Source of the DNA: Haemophilus parainfluenzae | GTDB lineage: Bacteria > Pseudomonadota > Gammaproteobacteria > Enterobacterales > Pasteurellaceae | Length of the DNA: 64,000 bases | Direction: 5' to 3' | NCBI RefSeq assembly: GCF_003252795.1 | Contig: NZ_QEPQ01000001.1 | Location: 248,001 to 312,000 of the forward strand | Shown here: positions 19,327 through 31,674 of the stretch, one piece after another | Layout: each line of letters begins with the position of its first letter | Numbering within the stretch: position 1 is the first letter of the stretch | Program-made: the position numbers and the translations under genes | Notes under the pieces: model-generated | Told to the model about the DNA's origin: nothing | Seen by the model: only the letters and a program-made list of their open reading frames with translations | Databases searched by the model: none

Positions 19327-20679
19327 ATGTCTCATTTATCGGTAGCAAAATTTGGTGGTACATCCGTCGCGAACTATTCCGCTATGCAAGCTTGTGCTAA
19401 AATCGTCATTGCAGATCCTAATACTCGCGTTGTGGTACTTTCTGCATCCGCTGGTGTCACAAACTTATTAGTTGCCTTAGCCAATGGTGTCGAAGCTGAA
19501 GAGCGCGCAAAATTAATTGGTGAAGTCCGCCAAATTCAAGAAAACATTTTAAATGAATTAAAAGACGACAGTCGTGTTCGCCCTATCATTGAAAAATATT
19601 TAGAAAATATTACCGCACTTTCTGAAGCAGCTAGCCTTGCAACATCACTTGCTTTAACTGATGAGCTCATTAGTCATGGTGAAATGATGTCAACGCAAAT
19701 TTTCATTGAAGTATTAAGAGAATTACAAGCTTCTGCGACTTGGGTTGATGTACGTACTTTAGTGGCAACCAATGATAACTTTGGGAAAGCGGCACCAGAT
19801 GATGCACAAACTCAAGCGAACTGCGATAATTTATTGAAACCATTAATCGACCGCGGTGAATTAGTTATCACTCAAGGCTTTATCGGTCGTGAACCAAGCG
19901 GTAAAACGACGACTTTAGGCCGTGGTGGTAGTGACTACTCTGCTGCACTTTTAGCTGAAGTATTAAATGCAAAAGATGTCTTAATTTGGACTGATGTGGC
20001 AGGTATTTATACGACCGATCCACGTGTCGTACCAAATGCACAACGTATTGATACCATGAGCTTTGCTGAAGCAGCTGAAATGGCAACCTTTGGGGCGAAA
20101 GTATTACACCCTGCGACATTGCTTCCTGCTGTGCGGAGTAATATCCCGGTTTATGTAGGTTCAAGTAAAGCACCAGAAGCTGGTGGTACTTGGGTAACAC
20201 GTGACCCGCAACCTCGCCCAACATTCCGTGCAATTGCATTACGTCGCGATCAAACCCTATTAACGCTTTCAAGTCTCAGTATGCTACATGCACAAGGCTT
20301 CCTAGCGAATGTATTCACTATCTTAGCGAAATATAAAATTTCTGTGGATACGATCACAACCTCAGAGGTAAGCATTGCATTAACCTTAGATAAAACGGGC
20401 TCTGCTTCATCTGGTGTAGAATTACTTTCTCCTGAATTATTAGAAGAATTAAGCCAATACTGCACCGTAAAAGTGGATACCGGCTTATCTCTTGTCGCAT
20501 TAATTGGAAATGATTTACACCTCGCTTCAGGTGTGGCAAAACGTATTTTTGATACCCTTGAAGGCTATAATATTCGCATGATTAGCTATGGCGCAAGCAC
20601 CAATAACATTTGTATGCTCGCGATGAGCGACAAAGCAGATGATGTGGTTCGTTCATTACACAAATCATTGTTTGAATAA
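19327..20679 (+). CDS. lysC: Lysine-sensitive aspartokinase III
   Basis: 450-residue monofunctional aspartate kinase, first step towards lysine, threonine and methionine. The kinase domain begins VAKFGGTSVANYSAM; other marks are TTTLGRGGSDYSAALLAE and WTDVAGIYTTDPR. Two C-terminal ACT domains (from about residue 305) bind lysine for feedback inhibition. The absence of a homoserine dehydrogenase domain separates it from ThrA/MetL. AGAGGA precedes the ATG. The 166-nt leader is too short for a lysine riboswitch and shows no such fold to my eye. A USS hairpin ends the gene. Confidence 0.93.
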   Translation: MSHLSVAKFGGTSVANYSAMQACAKIVIADPNTRVVVLSASAGVTNLLVALANGVEAEERAKLIGEVRQIQENILNELKDDSRVRPIIEKYLENITALSEAASLATSLALTDELISHGEMMSTQIFIEVLRELQASATWVDVRTLVATNDNFGKAAPDDAQTQANCDNLLKPLIDRGELVITQGFIGREPSGKTTTLGRGGSDYSAALLAEVLNAKDVLIWTDVAGIYTTDPRVVPNAQRIDTMSFAEAAEMATFGAKVLHPATLLPAVRSNIPVYVGSSKAPEAGGTWVTRDPQPRPTFRAIALRRDQTLLTLSSLSMLHAQGFLANVFTILAKYKISVDTITTSEVSIALTLDKTGSASSGVELLSPELLEELSQYCTVKVDTGLSLVALIGNDLHLASGVAKRIFDTLEGYNIRMISYGASTNNICMLAMSDKADDVVRSLHKSLFE

Positions 20680-20690
20680 AAAATTTACTG

Positions 20691-20718
20691 AAAGTGCGGT
20701 TAAAAATAACCGCACTTT
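20691..20718. terminator. Inverted USS pair terminator after lysC
   Basis: A 12-bp perfect stem AAAGTGCGGTTA / TAACCGCACTTT with an AAAA loop and T tail. Confidence 0.85.
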
Positions 20719-20775
20719 TTTACGTTTAAAATTTGAGATTATGACCAAAAAAGAGTAAAGTAATCGTTTGTCTGA

Positions 20776-22107
<1,332 letters not shown>

Positions 22108-22122
22108 AACAGCATAAAAATA

Positions 22123-22152
22123 AACCGCACTTTGGCACAACCAAGTGCGGTT
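22123..22152 (+). terminator. Inverted USS pair terminator after purA
   Basis: Stem AACCGCACTT / AAGTGCGGTT with a ten-base loop and a T-rich tail, just before the DUF484 gene. Confidence 0.8.
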
Positions 22153-22171
22153 ATTTTTTAAGGAATTTTTG

Positions 22172-22837
22172 ATGACTGAACAAGATATTGCTGACTACCT
22201 AAAAAATCACCCTGATTTTTTTACTCATCACCCGGAATTACTTCAACAGCTTACCATTCCACATAGACATGAAAAAGGGACGATGTCATTAGTCGAAGCA
22301 CAACTTGCGCAGCAACGAGAACAGATCAAAACACTTACTCTACTACTCGAAAAATTTCATCAGCTTGCTCATCAAGAAGCGGATATCTTCTTTGCCCTCT
22401 TACCTTTGCAGAAAAAACTGTTTCAAGCAGAAGACTTTATCGCCATCAATGAAAAGCTTGATGACTGGGCAAAAAGCTATGAGCTAGAAGGTGCAAAAAT
22501 CTTACTTTTCACTGATAGCTGGCAAAAAAAGGACAGCATTCCTGAACAATATTGGCTAGACCGAAAAGCTTTTGAACTCATTCGACTAGAGCGTATGGGT
22601 TTACGCCAATTCTATTTAGGTGATCTCTCCAATAAAGAAAAAGCCCTCATGTTCCTTCCTGAAGAACTCCCTATCGGCTCTGTGGCGATTTGCCGTTTAG
22701 GGGGAACACCTCAAAAACCAACCGCACTTTTACTCTTCAAATCTCGAGACACAGACCGTTTCCACAACGATCAAGACACCACATTTCTTCGACATTTAGT
22801 TGATATTGTAGAATTGCATTTGGGGAGATGGATTTAA
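22172..22837 (+). CDS. DUF484 family protein (YigA-like)
   Basis: 221 residues from ATG 22172 (MTEQDIADYLKNHPDFF), preceded by AAGGA. The N-terminal YLKNHPDFFTHHPELL block is the hallmark of DUF484, followed by a coiled-coil stretch (residues 40-70) and a GAF-like domain. In E. coli the yigA gene sits between dapF and xerC; here xerC does not follow, so the gene is alone. The function is unknown; GAF-like folds often bind small ligands. Confidence 0.85.
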   Translation: MTEQDIADYLKNHPDFFTHHPELLQQLTIPHRHEKGTMSLVEAQLAQQREQIKTLTLLLEKFHQLAHQEADIFFALLPLQKKLFQAEDFIAINEKLDDWAKSYELEGAKILLFTDSWQKKDSIPEQYWLDRKAFELIRLERMGLRQFYLGDLSNKEKALMFLPEELPIGSVAICRLGGTPQKPTALLLFKSRDTDRFHNDQDTTFLRHLVDIVELHLGRWI

Positions 22838-22983
22838 AGGTTACTAATATCAATTAATTGATCCCGCTCACAATTTCAAGAAAATAAACTTTCTTTATTT
22901 TTCAACTCTTTCTACAATACCTTTGTTTTTATTATTAAAAACACACAATTCAATTTAACTTCAGATATCACAAGGGTCTAATT

Positions 22984-24045
22984 ATGAAAATTTTAACTTG
23001 GCCTGTGGTTGCAGGTGCTGCACTTGGTATCGTTGCGCCACTTCTTACTTACAATGGCAATCCTGGTAATATGGGATTTTGTGCGGCCTGTTTCTTACGC
23101 GATACAGCCGGCTCGCTTGGATTACACCACGCCGCCCCATTGCAATACCTTCGTCCAGAACTCATTGGATTAGTTTTAGGAGCTCTCGCTAGTGCATTCT
23201 TATCTAAGGAATTCAAACCTCGTGGTGGCTCTGCCCCACTTGCTCGTATTAGCTTAGGCTTTTTTGCGATGCTTGGTGCACTCATTTTCTTAGGTTGTCC
23301 ATGGCGTGCTTATTTACGATTAGGCGGCGGTGATCTCACTGCAATTGCAGGTATCGTAGGATTATTTGCTGGTGTATTAGGTGGCATTTTCTTCGCAAAT
23401 CGAGGATTCTCATTAGGTAAATCTAAGGAACAAAGCCAATCTTCTGGCTTAATCGGTCCAATCTTTGCCGTGATTTTGCTTGTTTTAGCCTTAACCCAAT
23501 TTAAATTTGGTGAAAATCTAGCAATTTACACCTCTGAAAAAGGCCCTGGTGCACAACATGCGGCTATTTGGATGTCACTTGCTGGCGGATTACTTCTTGG
23601 TGTGCTGATGCAAAAATCACGTTTTTGTACAATTGGGGCATTCCGAAACTTTGTCCTCTTCCGTGATGCACATTTATTAAATGGTGTGATTGCACTGATA
23701 GTCTTTGCAGCAATAACCAATGCCTTATTAGGTCAATTTCATTTAGGCTTTGAAAAACAACCTATCGCACATAATGACTATCTCTACAATTTCCTTTCTA
23801 TGGCGCTTTGCGGACTTTGCTTTGCATTAGGCGGTGGTTGTCCAGGTAAACAATTAGTCAATATTGGTGAAGGGAACAATGACTCAGCATTATTTGTGCT
23901 CGGTATGCTACTAGGCGCAGCTGCGGCACATAACTTTGGTTTCGCGGCTGCTCCTACTGGTGTTCCAACCTTTACGCCTTATGTTTTAATTGCCGGTTTT
24001 GCAGTTTGTTTATATATCGCATTAACCAATAAATCGGAAGCTTAA
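22984..24045 (+). CDS. yedE: YeeE/YedE family transporter (YedE-type, selenium/sulfur)
   Basis: 353-residue membrane protein with about nine segments. It resembles the YedE-type member of the YeeE/YedE family, predicted to carry selenium or reduced sulfur compounds. Conserved cysteines lie in short motifs: NMGFCAACFLRD, LGCPWRAYLRL, KSRFCTIGAFRNF and GGGCPGKQLVNIGEGNND. In thiosulfate relatives (TsuA) cysteines in similar loops pass the sulfur atom along. A TusA-like partner gene usually follows; none is present here. The gene ends at a strong terminator. Confidence 0.85.
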   Translation: MKILTWPVVAGAALGIVAPLLTYNGNPGNMGFCAACFLRDTAGSLGLHHAAPLQYLRPELIGLVLGALASAFLSKEFKPRGGSAPLARISLGFFAMLGALIFLGCPWRAYLRLGGGDLTAIAGIVGLFAGVLGGIFFANRGFSLGKSKEQSQSSGLIGPIFAVILLVLALTQFKFGENLAIYTSEKGPGAQHAAIWMSLAGGLLLGVLMQKSRFCTIGAFRNFVLFRDAHLLNGVIALIVFAAITNALLGQFHLGFEKQPIAHNDYLYNFLSMALCGLCFALGGGCPGKQLVNIGEGNNDSALFVLGMLLGAAAAHNFGFAAAPTGVPTFTPYVLIAGFAVCLYIALTNKSEA

Positions 24046-24063
24046 CATTCATTCAGAATAAAC

Positions 24064-24093
24064 AAAAAGGAAGTCAATTATGACTTCCTTTTT
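24064..24093 (+). terminator. Hairpin terminator of yedE
   Basis: A 13-bp stem (AAAAAGGAAGTCA and complement) with an ATTA loop and T run. Confidence 0.9.
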
Positions 24094-24102
24094 TCGTTTT
24101 CA

Positions 24103-24130
24103 AAAGTGCGGTCATTTTTAACCGCACTTT
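24103..24130 (-). terminator. Inverted USS pair terminator of ilvIH
   Basis: AAAGTGCGGT and ACCGCACTTT face each other over an eight-base AT loop, immediately downstream of ilvH. Confidence 0.75.
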
Positions 24131-24138
24131 CCACATCA

Positions 24139-24630
24139 TTAGAGAATATTTTTCTCACCACGGGAAAGGCTAATTAAGCCTGAACGAACAATCTCAAGTA
24201 ATGTACTTTCTTCCTTCACAGCCTCAACAAAAGCATCTAATTTGTCTTTTGTACCCGTTAATTGAATCGTGTAGGATTTTGTTGTTACATCCACAATCTG
24301 ACCACGGAAGATGTCGGCTAAACGTTTTAACTCATCACGCGATGAACCCGTTGAACGTACTTTCACTAACAACACTTCACGCTCAACGTGCTCATGTTCA
24401 CTCAAGTTAATAACTTTAAACACATCCACTAATTTGTGAAGTTGTTTTTCGATTTGTTCGAGCACTTGCTCATCACCCACCGCTTCAATCGTCATACGAG
24501 AAAGCGTTGGATCATCGGTTGGTGCCACAGTTAAGCTTTCAATGTTAAATGCACGTTGGGAAAATAAGCCGACCACACGAGATAATGCGCCGGATTCATT
24601 TTCTAATAAAACAGATAAAATTCTACGCAT
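24139..24630 (-). CDS. ilvH: Acetolactate synthase small subunit
   Basis: 163-residue regulatory subunit of acetohydroxyacid synthase III. It opens with an ACT domain (RILSVLLENESGALSRVVGLF) that binds valine for feedback inhibition, followed by the second ACT-like domain that contacts the catalytic subunit. It overlaps the ilvI stop by one base (TAATG), so it is translationally coupled to ilvI. Length equals that of E. coli IlvH. Confidence 0.95.
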   Translation of the reverse strand: MRRILSVLLENESGALSRVVGLFSQRAFNIESLTVAPTDDPTLSRMTIEAVGDEQVLEQIEKQLHKLVDVFKVINLSEHEHVEREVLLVKVRSTGSSRDELKRLADIFRGQIVDVTTKSYTIQLTGTKDKLDAFVEAVKEESTLLEIVRSGLISLSRGEKNIL

Positions 24631-26354
24631 TATTCTTTCTCCTCTTGTGGTTTGCTTAAAATCATCTCATTCATCGCCCCGCCGCGAACTTGCATTGGGT
24701 AAACGTGTTCGGTTTCATCAACGTTAATATCAACAAAGACCAATTTATTTTTAATACTGAAGGCTTCTTTTAATTTGCTTTCTAATTCATCTGGTGTAGA
24801 AATTTGAATTCCCACATGACCATAAGATTCGGCTAACTTCACGAAATCCGGTAAAGAATTCATATAAGTTTGAGAATGGCGGCCAGAGTAAATCAAATCC
24901 TGCCATTGTTTTACCATGCCTAAGAAGTGGTTGTTCAAACAAATTACCACTACTGGAATACCATATTGCGTTGCTGTTGAAAGCTCTTGGATATTCATTT
25001 GAATACTGCCATCACCCGTTACACAAACCACGGTTGCTTCAGGATGCGCAAGTTTTACCCCTAATGCAGCCGGTAAACCGAAGCCCATCGTACCTGCACC
25101 ACCTGAATTGATCCAACGGCGTGGTAAATCAAACGGATAATGTAATGCGGCAAACATTTGATGTTGGCCTACATCCGATGCCACATAAGCTTGGCCTTTT
25201 GTAATACGATATACCGCTTCCATCACTTGTTGCGGTTTAATTACGCCTGAAGTGCGGTCGAAATCCAAGCATTTTTTCGCTTTCCATTCATCAATTTGTT
25301 TCCACCAATCTTCTAATTGGTTTTGAGGACGTGAACCAATTTCTTCACCTAATAAGCTTAAGAACTCATCCAATACATTTTTCGCGTTACCTACAATTGG
25401 AATCGCAACAGGGACGTTTTTAGAAATAGAGGTTGGATCAATATCAATCTGAATCACTTTTGCATTCGGGCAATATTTATCTAAGTTGTTAGTGGTACGG
25501 TCATCAAAACGCACCCCAACCCCAAGGATCAAATCACTTTCATGCATGGCTGTATTGGCTTCGTAAGTCCCGTGCATCCCAAGCATACCTAAGAATTGTT
25601 TATCGGTACTTGGATACACACCTAAACCCATTAATGACGAGGTAACCGGTAAATTTAAACGTTGTGCAAATTGCGTTAATTCTTCATGACAACCTGCAGC
25701 GATTGCCCCACCACCCACGAATAAAACTGGTTTTTTCGCTACTAATAATGCTTTTAACGCTTTCTTAATTTGACCTTTGTGACCATTTACCGTTGGATTA
25801 TAAGAACGAAGCTCAACAGATTTTGGATATTCGTAAGGATATTTTAAAGTCGGGTTTACCGTATCTTTTGGAATGTCTACGACAACGGGACCTGGACGGC
25901 CTGTTGAAGCAATATAAAAGGCTTTTTTCAAGATACCTGGAATATCTTCTGCTTTCTTAACAATAAAGCTGTGTTTAACCACTGGACGAGAAATCCCCAC
26001 CATATCACATTCTTGGAACGCATCACGGCCGATTAAGCTACTCATTACCTGACCAGAAATGATCACCATTGGTACCGAATCAGTATAAGCGGTCAAAATC
26101 CCCGTAATCGCATTGGTTGCACCTGGACCAGATGTCACTAACACACAACCTACTTTACCGGTCGCTCGTGCATAACCATCAGCCATATGCACCGCAGCTT
26201 GCTCATGACGAACTAAAATATGTTCAATCCCACCAAGAGTATGGATTGCATCATAAATATCCAATACGGCACCGCCTGGATAACCAAATAAATACTCAAC
26301 GCCTTCGTCACGCAAAGACTGAACCACCATTTCCGCACCGGATAATTTCTTCAT
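24630..26354 (-). CDS. ilvI: Acetolactate synthase large subunit
   Basis: 574-residue thiamine-diphosphate enzyme condensing two pyruvates (or pyruvate with 2-oxobutyrate) in valine, leucine and isoleucine synthesis. Visible motifs: [14 protein letters not shown], the catalytic Glu in [20 protein letters not shown], the FAD region [11 protein letters not shown], and the ThDP signature [20 protein letters not shown] lies 5 nt before the ATG. A promoter is visible about 62-90 nt upstream; I see no leader peptide or attenuator. Confidence 0.96.
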   Translation of the reverse strand: MKKLSGAEMVVQSLRDEGVEYLFGYPGGAVLDIYDAIHTLGGIEHILVRHEQAAVHMADGYARATGKVGCVLVTSGPGATNAITGILTAYTDSVPMVIISGQVMSSLIGRDAFQECDMVGISRPVVKHSFIVKKAEDIPGILKKAFYIASTGRPGPVVVDIPKDTVNPTLKYPYEYPKSVELRSYNPTVNGHKGQIKKALKALLVAKKPVLFVGGGAIAAGCHEELTQFAQRLNLPVTSSLMGLGVYPSTDKQFLGMLGMHGTYEANTAMHESDLILGVGVRFDDRTTNNLDKYCPNAKVIQIDIDPTSISKNVPVAIPIVGNAKNVLDEFLSLLGEEIGSRPQNQLEDWWKQIDEWKAKKCLDFDRTSGVIKPQQVMEAVYRITKGQAYVASDVGQHQMFAALHYPFDLPRRWINSGGAGTMGFGLPAALGVKLAHPEATVVCVTGDGSIQMNIQELSTATQYGIPVVVICLNNHFLGMVKQWQDLIYSGRHSQTYMNSLPDFVKLAESYGHVGIQISTPDELESKLKEAFSIKNKLVFVDINVDETEHVYPMQVRGGAMNEMILSKPQEEKE

Positions 26355-26416
26355 ATTTTACTCCTAAAACTGACCGCACTTTTATTACTACGATTCGTTG
26401 TCAAAACAATGGAACC

Positions 26417-26444
26417 ATCATACCGAAAGAAAACAACTTGTCTA
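26417..26444 (-). promoter_or_regulatory. Sigma-70 promoter of ilvIH
   Basis: On the minus strand TAGACA (26444-26439) and TATGAT (26422-26417) are each one base off consensus and are separated by 16 nt, about 62 nt before the ilvI start. Confidence 0.65.
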
Positions 26445-26674
26445 GCATTGCAAAAGTCTAAAAAAACAAATTTAAAAGCATTAAAATCTATATAAATTAT
26501 AAAATAAAGTTTTAAATAAAGATTTATGTCAAAAAACATAGAGAATTGCATTTTTATATAGAGTTTTATAAAAATAAAAAAATTTTATTCTTTTGTTCAG
26601 AAATTTGAACTAGATCACATTTTAAATGTTATTTTTTCTTATGAGTGGAAGGAAAAGAATCGATGACAAGAAAA

Positions 26675-26704
26675 AACCGCACTTGGAAGCCCCAAAGTGC
26701 GGTT
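26675..26704 (-). terminator. Inverted USS pair terminator of fabB
   Basis: AACCGCACTT and AAGTGCGGTT form a 10-bp stem with a GGAAGCCCCA loop; a run of six T follows on the minus strand. Confidence 0.85.
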
Positions 26705-26724
26705 CGATTTTAAGAGTTTTTTAA

Positions 26725-27945
26725 TTAGCCGTTATAGCGTTTGAACACTAAAGTCGCGTTTGTACCACCGAAACCAAAGCTGTTTGACATGACAGTTTGT
26801 AAGCCTGCATTTTCTTTTGTTTCAGTCACGATATTGCAGCCTTCTGCCGCTTCGTCTAATGTTTCGATATTAATGCTTGGTGCAATGAAGTCATTGTGTA
26901 ACATTAATAAGGTATAGATTGCTTCATGTGCACCTGCTGCACCTAAAGAGTGACCAGTCATTGATTTGGTTGAAGAAATCGCTGGGATTTTGTCACCAAA
27001 TACATTTTTGATTGCACCTAATTCTTTCACGTCACCAACTGGTGTTGATGTACCGTGTACGTTGATGTAATCAATTGGGGTATCTACCGTTGCCATTGCT
27101 TGTTTCATACAACGCTCTGCACCTTCACCACTTGGTGCTACCATGTCGTAACCATCAGAGGTTGCGCCATAACCTACGATTTCAGCGTAGATTTTTGCGC
27201 CACGAGCTAATGCGTGTTCTAATTCTTCCACAACCACAACAGCACCACCACCTGCAATAACGAAACCATCACGGTTTGCATCGTAAGCACGAGACGCTTT
27301 TTCTGGGGTATCATTGTATTTAGTTGAAACTGCACCCATTGCATCGAATTCTGTTGCACATTCCCAAGATAATTCTTCCGCACCACCCGCGAAAACCACA
27401 TCTTGTTTACCTAATTGGATTAATTCAACTGCGTGACCGATACAGTGCGCAGACGTTGCACAAGCAGAACTGATTGAGTAGTTCACACCGCGGATTTTGT
27501 AAGGGGTTGCTAAACAAGCTGACACACTTGATGCCATAGTTTTAGTTACTGCGTAAGGACCAATTGCTTTCACACCACGTGGACCACGCACTGCATCACA
27601 AGCCACTAATTGGTTATGTGCTGAACCGGTACCTGCACCGATTACAAGACCGGTACGGTCATTTGAAACTTGATCTTCTGTTAAACCTGAATCTTCAATC
27701 GCTTCACGCATAGAAAGGTATGCATAAGCTGCCGCATCACCCATAAAACGATACACTTTACGATCGATGTGTTCGCTTGGATCAAGTTTGATTGTGCCGG
27801 CAACATGGCTACGCATTTTCATTTCAATAAACTCAGGCACGACTTCAATACCAGATTTACCTGCTTTTAATGAAGCCAAAACTTCTTCTTTGTTGTTACC
27901 GATACTTGAAATAATACCAAAACCAGTAATTACAGCTCTTTTCAT
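26725..27945 (-). CDS. fabB: 3-oxoacyl-ACP synthase I
   Basis: 406-residue condensing enzyme of fatty-acid elongation, required for unsaturated fatty acids. Active-site Cys in [12 protein letters not shown], first His in [11 protein letters not shown], second His in [12 protein letters not shown], and C-terminal [14 protein letters not shown]. The sequence type is FabB rather than FabF. It is divergent from mnmC, as in E. coli. In the gap, GACCAGTT (28051-28058) resembles half of a FadR/FabR-type site, but the other half is poor. Confidence 0.95.
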   Translation of the reverse strand: MKRAVITGFGIISSIGNNKEEVLASLKAGKSGIEVVPEFIEMKMRSHVAGTIKLDPSEHIDRKVYRFMGDAAAYAYLSMREAIEDSGLTEDQVSNDRTGLVIGAGTGSAHNQLVACDAVRGPRGVKAIGPYAVTKTMASSVSACLATPYKIRGVNYSISSACATSAHCIGHAVELIQLGKQDVVFAGGAEELSWECATEFDAMGAVSTKYNDTPEKASRAYDANRDGFVIAGGGAVVVVEELEHALARGAKIYAEIVGYGATSDGYDMVAPSGEGAERCMKQAMATVDTPIDYINVHGTSTPVGDVKELGAIKNVFGDKIPAISSTKSMTGHSLGAAGAHEAIYTLLMLHNDFIAPSINIETLDEAAEGCNIVTETKENAGLQTVMSNSFGFGGTNATLVFKRYNG

Positions 27946-28127
27946 TCTTTATTCCTTATGAGTTAGGGGAAATTTAATTCAACTTACAGTTGTTAGCTGA
28001 ACGCAATTTACTATGAAATGAAAATATTGCAAGCAATAATTCATTTGTTCGACCAGTTAAGTTTTAACCGACTCAAAATTTCCGTGCTATTATAAAAGAA
28101 TTTGATAAGGCAAAAAAGGGCTAACAC

Positions 28128-30137
28128 ATGTTCACCATTCAGCACGCAAAAATTCATTTTAACGAAGAGAATACCCCTGTTTCGGATAAATTTGATGATG
28201 TGTATTTTTCTAATCAAGATGGTTTAGCGGAAACCCATTATGTGTTTTTAGAAGGCAATCAGTTGTGGGAACGTTGGGTTCATTACCAAGAAGCCCACTT
28301 TGTTATTGCTGAAACGGGGTTTGGCACAGGATTAAATTTCTTTGCAGTGACCTCGCTATTCCGTGAATTTCGTCAAAAATACCCAGATTCGCCTTTAAAA
28401 CGCCTTTATTTTATCTCTTTTGAAAAATACCCTTTGCCACTTGATGCGTTACAACAAGCTCATTTAGCCTATCCGCAATTTTCTCGTCTTGCTCAGCATT
28501 TACAACAGCATTGGCTTAATCCCATTCAAGGTTGCTATCGTTTTCATTTTGATGAAACCACGTTAGATCTTTGGTTTGGTGATGTGGCTGAAAATCTGCC
28601 ACAGCTTGGCGATTATATGAATGGTAAAATTGATGCGTGGTTTTTAGATGGTTTTGCACCAAGTAAAAATCCCGATATGTGGAACGAGCAGCTTTATCAG
28701 CAAATATTTCGTTTTACCAAACCACAAGGCACCTTTGCGACCTTTACTGCAGCAAGTGCGGTCAGAAAAGGCTTAGAAAATGCAGGCTTTAATATTACTA
28801 AAAGAAAAGGTTTTGGTAAAAAACGGGAATGTCTTTCCGGTCAAAAAACGTATGAAAAACTGACCGCACTTTCAGCACCCTGGTTTCATAGTCAGCCAGC
28901 CAATCTCAAAGAAGAAGATATTGCCATTATTGGTGGCGGGATAGCCTCGCTTTGCACCGCCATTTCATTGGTTAAACGCGGAGCAAAAATTACGATTTAT
29001 TGTGAGGATGAACAAACTGCCCTCAATGCATCCGGCAACAAACAAGGTGCCTTTTATCCGCAACTGAGTGATGATAACGAACGCAATATTCGTTTTTATA
29101 TTCATGCCTTTGCCTATGGCCATCAATTCCTACAATGGGCAATTCAGCACAAAATCGAATTTGAACATGAATTTTGCGGTGTCGCGCTTTGTGCTTACAG
29201 CGACAAAGCTGAAAGTAAATTAAGTAAAATCGCTGAGCTGAATTTACCTTCTGATTTATATCAGTCTTTAAGCCAATCTGAATTAAGTGAAAAAGTGGGT
29301 TTACCGTTACCTTTTGGAGGCGGTTTTATTCCTCAAGGCGCTTGGCTTGCACCACGTCAGTTAGTTCAGCATGCTTTTGCCTTTTTAGAGAAACAAGGTG
29401 TCCAGATTAAAACATCACAAAAAGTAACCGCACTTTCGCAAACAGAACACGGTTGGCAAATCACCACAGCTGAAAATGAAACTTTCTGCCATGAAGTGGT
29501 TGTTTTAGCAAACGGACATAAACTCACTGAGTTTGAACAAACACAAAAACTGCCACTCTATCCTGTTCGCGGACAAGTGAGCGAAATTCCGACATCGGAA
29601 AACTTACTTAAACTCAAAACCGTGTTGTGCTATGACGGCTATCTTACGCCAGTCGATCAAGCGAAAGCCAGTCATTGTATTGGCGCAAGTCATGTTCGTG
29701 ATAATGCGACTCGTGAATTTAGCCTAACCGAACAACAAGAAAACCAACAAAAAATTCAGCAAAATATCCCTGAAGATTGGACAAAAGAAGTAGATACATC
29801 AGGTAATATTGCTCGAATCGGTGTGCGTTGTTCGGTACGTGATCTCACCCCAATGATGGGGGCTGTTCCGCATTTTTCAGCTCAGCAAACACAATATCAG
29901 AATTTATTTAATTTGCGCCGCCGTAAACAGCCAATAGAACAAGCCGAAAACTACCCTAATCTCTATTTAATCGGCGCATTAGGCTCACGAGGATTAACCT
30001 CTGCACCGTTGTTAGGGGAAACACTAGCTTCCTTAATTTATGGCGAACCCTTACCAATGAGTGAAGATTTGATTCATAACTTAATGCCAAACCGCAGTTG
30101 GGTCAGACGCTGGTTAAAAGGGGCGGAGGTGAAATAA
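28128..30137 (+). CDS. mnmC: Bifunctional tRNA modification enzyme MnmC
   Basis: 669-residue enzyme finishing mnm5s2U at the wobble base of certain tRNAs. The N-terminal half is a SAM methyltransferase ([11 protein letters not shown], then [16 protein letters not shown]). The C-terminal half is an FAD oxidoreductase with the dinucleotide motif [16 protein letters not shown] at about residue 265, and RGQVSEIP and [13 protein letters not shown] further on. The gene carries several uptake signals inside the coding region (28750, 28860, 29425), encoding SAVRKG and LTALS peptides. A USS hairpin ends it. Confidence 0.95.
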   Translation: MFTIQHAKIHFNEENTPVSDKFDDVYFSNQDGLAETHYVFLEGNQLWERWVHYQEAHFVIAETGFGTGLNFFAVTSLFREFRQKYPDSPLKRLYFISFEKYPLPLDALQQAHLAYPQFSRLAQHLQQHWLNPIQGCYRFHFDETTLDLWFGDVAENLPQLGDYMNGKIDAWFLDGFAPSKNPDMWNEQLYQQIFRFTKPQGTFATFTAASAVRKGLENAGFNITKRKGFGKKRECLSGQKTYEKLTALSAPWFHSQPANLKEEDIAIIGGGIASLCTAISLVKRGAKITIYCEDEQTALNASGNKQGAFYPQLSDDNERNIRFYIHAFAYGHQFLQWAIQHKIEFEHEFCGVALCAYSDKAESKLSKIAELNLPSDLYQSLSQSELSEKVGLPLPFGGGFIPQGAWLAPRQLVQHAFAFLEKQGVQIKTSQKVTALSQTEHGWQITTAENETFCHEVVVLANGHKLTEFEQTQKLPLYPVRGQVSEIPTSENLLKLKTVLCYDGYLTPVDQAKASHCIGASHVRDNATREFSLTEQQENQQKIQQNIPEDWTKEVDTSGNIARIGVRCSVRDLTPMMGAVPHFSAQQTQYQNLFNLRRRKQPIEQAENYPNLYLIGALGSRGLTSAPLLGETLASLIYGEPLPMSEDLIHNLMPNRSWVRRWLKGAEVK

Positions 30138-30169
30138 AAAAAGTGCGGTTAAAATCAACCGCACTTTTT
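30138..30169. terminator. Inverted USS pair, bidirectional
   Basis: A 13-bp perfect stem AAAAAGTGCGGTT / AACCGCACTTTTT with a six-base loop, between the convergent mnmC and the Sel1-repeat gene. Confidence 0.9.
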
Positions 30170-30170
30170 C

Positions 30171-30845
30171 TTAATACAAGCTTAAACGTTGTAATCGCTG
30201 TCTGGCGATTTCTTTGATTTCATCCTTTTTCGCCGTATTCATAATTTCCAAATAAAGTAATTTGGCCAAGCCAATATTCACTTGTGTCCCTATCCCTTCC
30301 TCGTACAAACGAGCCAAACGGAATCGCCCCTCATTACTACCCGCATTTGCGGCTTTTTGAAACCATTCAAAGGCTTTGGTAAATTCCTTCTGATTGGTAT
30401 AAATTTCCCCTAATGTAAGCATGGCATCAGGATCTTTTGTTGCACTGGCTTCAAATAATTTAATCGCTTGATCGGTATTTTGTTTCACATAGTTGTTGCC
30501 GTTGAAATACATCACTGCCAAATTATTAATAGCTTTAATACTGCCTCGCTCAGCAGCTTCGCTAAACCACCAATAAGCCAACTCTTTATTTTCATCCACT
30601 CCACGGCCTAAGTTATAAAGCATACCTAAATTGCTTTGCGCTTGTAAATTACCTTCCAAAGCTAAAGGATACATAATTTCAAAAACCGCTTTCCAATCTT
30701 GTTTTTCTGCCAGTTTTTGTGCCAGATCCATTTTTTGCTGATCCGTCATTTGCGCTTTATCAACTAAATCAATGGTTTTCATAGCAAATGCTGAACTGCT
30801 TAACGTGAAGGTGGCAAGGACTAAAAGTTTGGCTAATTTCTTCAT
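30171..30845 (-). CDS. Secreted Sel1-repeat (TPR-like) protein
   Basis: 224 residues with a signal peptide ([21 protein letters not shown]) and four or five Sel1 repeats, for example [31 protein letters not shown] and [16 protein letters not shown]. Sel1 repeats form solenoids that mediate protein contacts in the periplasm or at the envelope. No enzymatic domain is present. It starts one base after the YwiC-like gene ends, so the two are likely co-transcribed. The specific partner is unknown. Confidence 0.85.
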   Translation of the reverse strand: MKKLAKLLVLATFTLSSSAFAMKTIDLVDKAQMTDQQKMDLAQKLAEKQDWKAVFEIMYPLALEGNLQAQSNLGMLYNLGRGVDENKELAYWWFSEAAERGSIKAINNLAVMYFNGNNYVKQNTDQAIKLFEASATKDPDAMLTLGEIYTNQKEFTKAFEWFQKAANAGSNEGRFRLARLYEEGIGTQVNIGLAKLLYLEIMNTAKKDEIKEIARQRLQRLSLY

Positions 30846-30846
30846 C

Positions 30847-31563
30847 TTATAACGTCGCTATCAATAAAATAATCAAAAAAATGGCGGATGTTCCGAATTC
30901 TATTAGACCGACTTGCTTAACCGAAAGTTTCTTGGTGGGTAAATAAATGGCACGAATTAACGCCGGCATGAAAGCAAGTGATAAGACATATTGTTGGGTA
31001 AACAAGCAACCGAGTACGCAAAGCACGTGGAAAATAATAGAGGCTTTGAGATAAAGCGGATTTTTACGTTCACGCATCATTGATTTGACGTAAAGCGTCG
31101 TGCCAATAAAAAATAAGCTTGGATACAATGCTACCCACCAGATTTTTTCGTCAAAAGTGCGGTCAGAAAAATAATAGGCTCCCATACCTGCAAGGGCAAA
31201 AATTGCAATACCCGCTAAATCATTGAGAAGATTGCGTTCATCTTTTTTCTTGGTGTAATAGATACTCACCAACACAAAAGGAAACATGGCGGCAATAAAG
31301 AAAAGAATTTGCCAGTTATAAAAAATGGCAGGAAGAGCAAATAAAAAAGCCGCAACCCCATAGATGATGGTCCACTTTTTATATTCTGCCATATTTTTGC
31401 CTTTAAAGAGACTAAGCATTGGGTAACTCAGCAAATACATGGTGAACCAAGCTAACAGCAAAAAGAAATGCGCCCAAACAGGTGAGGCTAATAACATACC
31501 GTAAACAAAAGGCAATAATGCCATCACAATGGCGCCATATTGATTCGAAATCAGGAGTTTCAT
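30847..31563 (-). CDS. YwiC-like multi-pass membrane protein
   Basis: 238 residues from ATG 31563 ([19 protein letters not shown]); 15 more codons upstream are open but less likely. About eight hydrophobic segments. The opening [17 protein letters not shown] and the middle pattern fit the YwiC-like family, whose function is unknown. The small downstream gene encodes a secreted Sel1 protein. An uptake signal lies in the middle of the gene (31158). Confidence 0.75.
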   Translation of the reverse strand: MKLLISNQYGAIVMALLPFVYGMLLASPVWAHFFLLLAWFTMYLLSYPMLSLFKGKNMAEYKKWTIIYGVAAFLFALPAIFYNWQILFFIAAMFPFVLVSIYYTKKKDERNLLNDLAGIAIFALAGMGAYYFSDRTFDEKIWWVALYPSLFFIGTTLYVKSMMRERKNPLYLKASIIFHVLCVLGCLFTQQYVLSLAFMPALIRAIYLPTKKLSVKQVGLIEFGTSAIFLIILLIATL

Positions 31564-31674
31564 AGTTCTCTTTAGTTGATAAAAATTCTCAGTTATTTTA
31601 TCCCACAATTTCTTGATTTACAAAGTCTAAAACCGCCTTTAGAATGGAATTATCTTCATCAAAAAGGAGCCATT

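Larger units (their letters stand above)
26355..26724. other. Intergenic region between ilvI and fabB
   Basis: 370 nt, very AT rich. It holds the ilvI promoter, one single uptake signal (about 26373-26384) and the fabB terminator at its right end. The stretch 26450-26640 is almost pure A/T with no open frame or repeat I can support; it might be bent DNA for a regulator such as Lrp, but that is a guess. Confidence 0.6.

Noticed and set aside
28044-28060. FadR or FabR site between fabB and mnmC
   Set aside because: Only half of the palindrome (GACCAGTT) is convincing.
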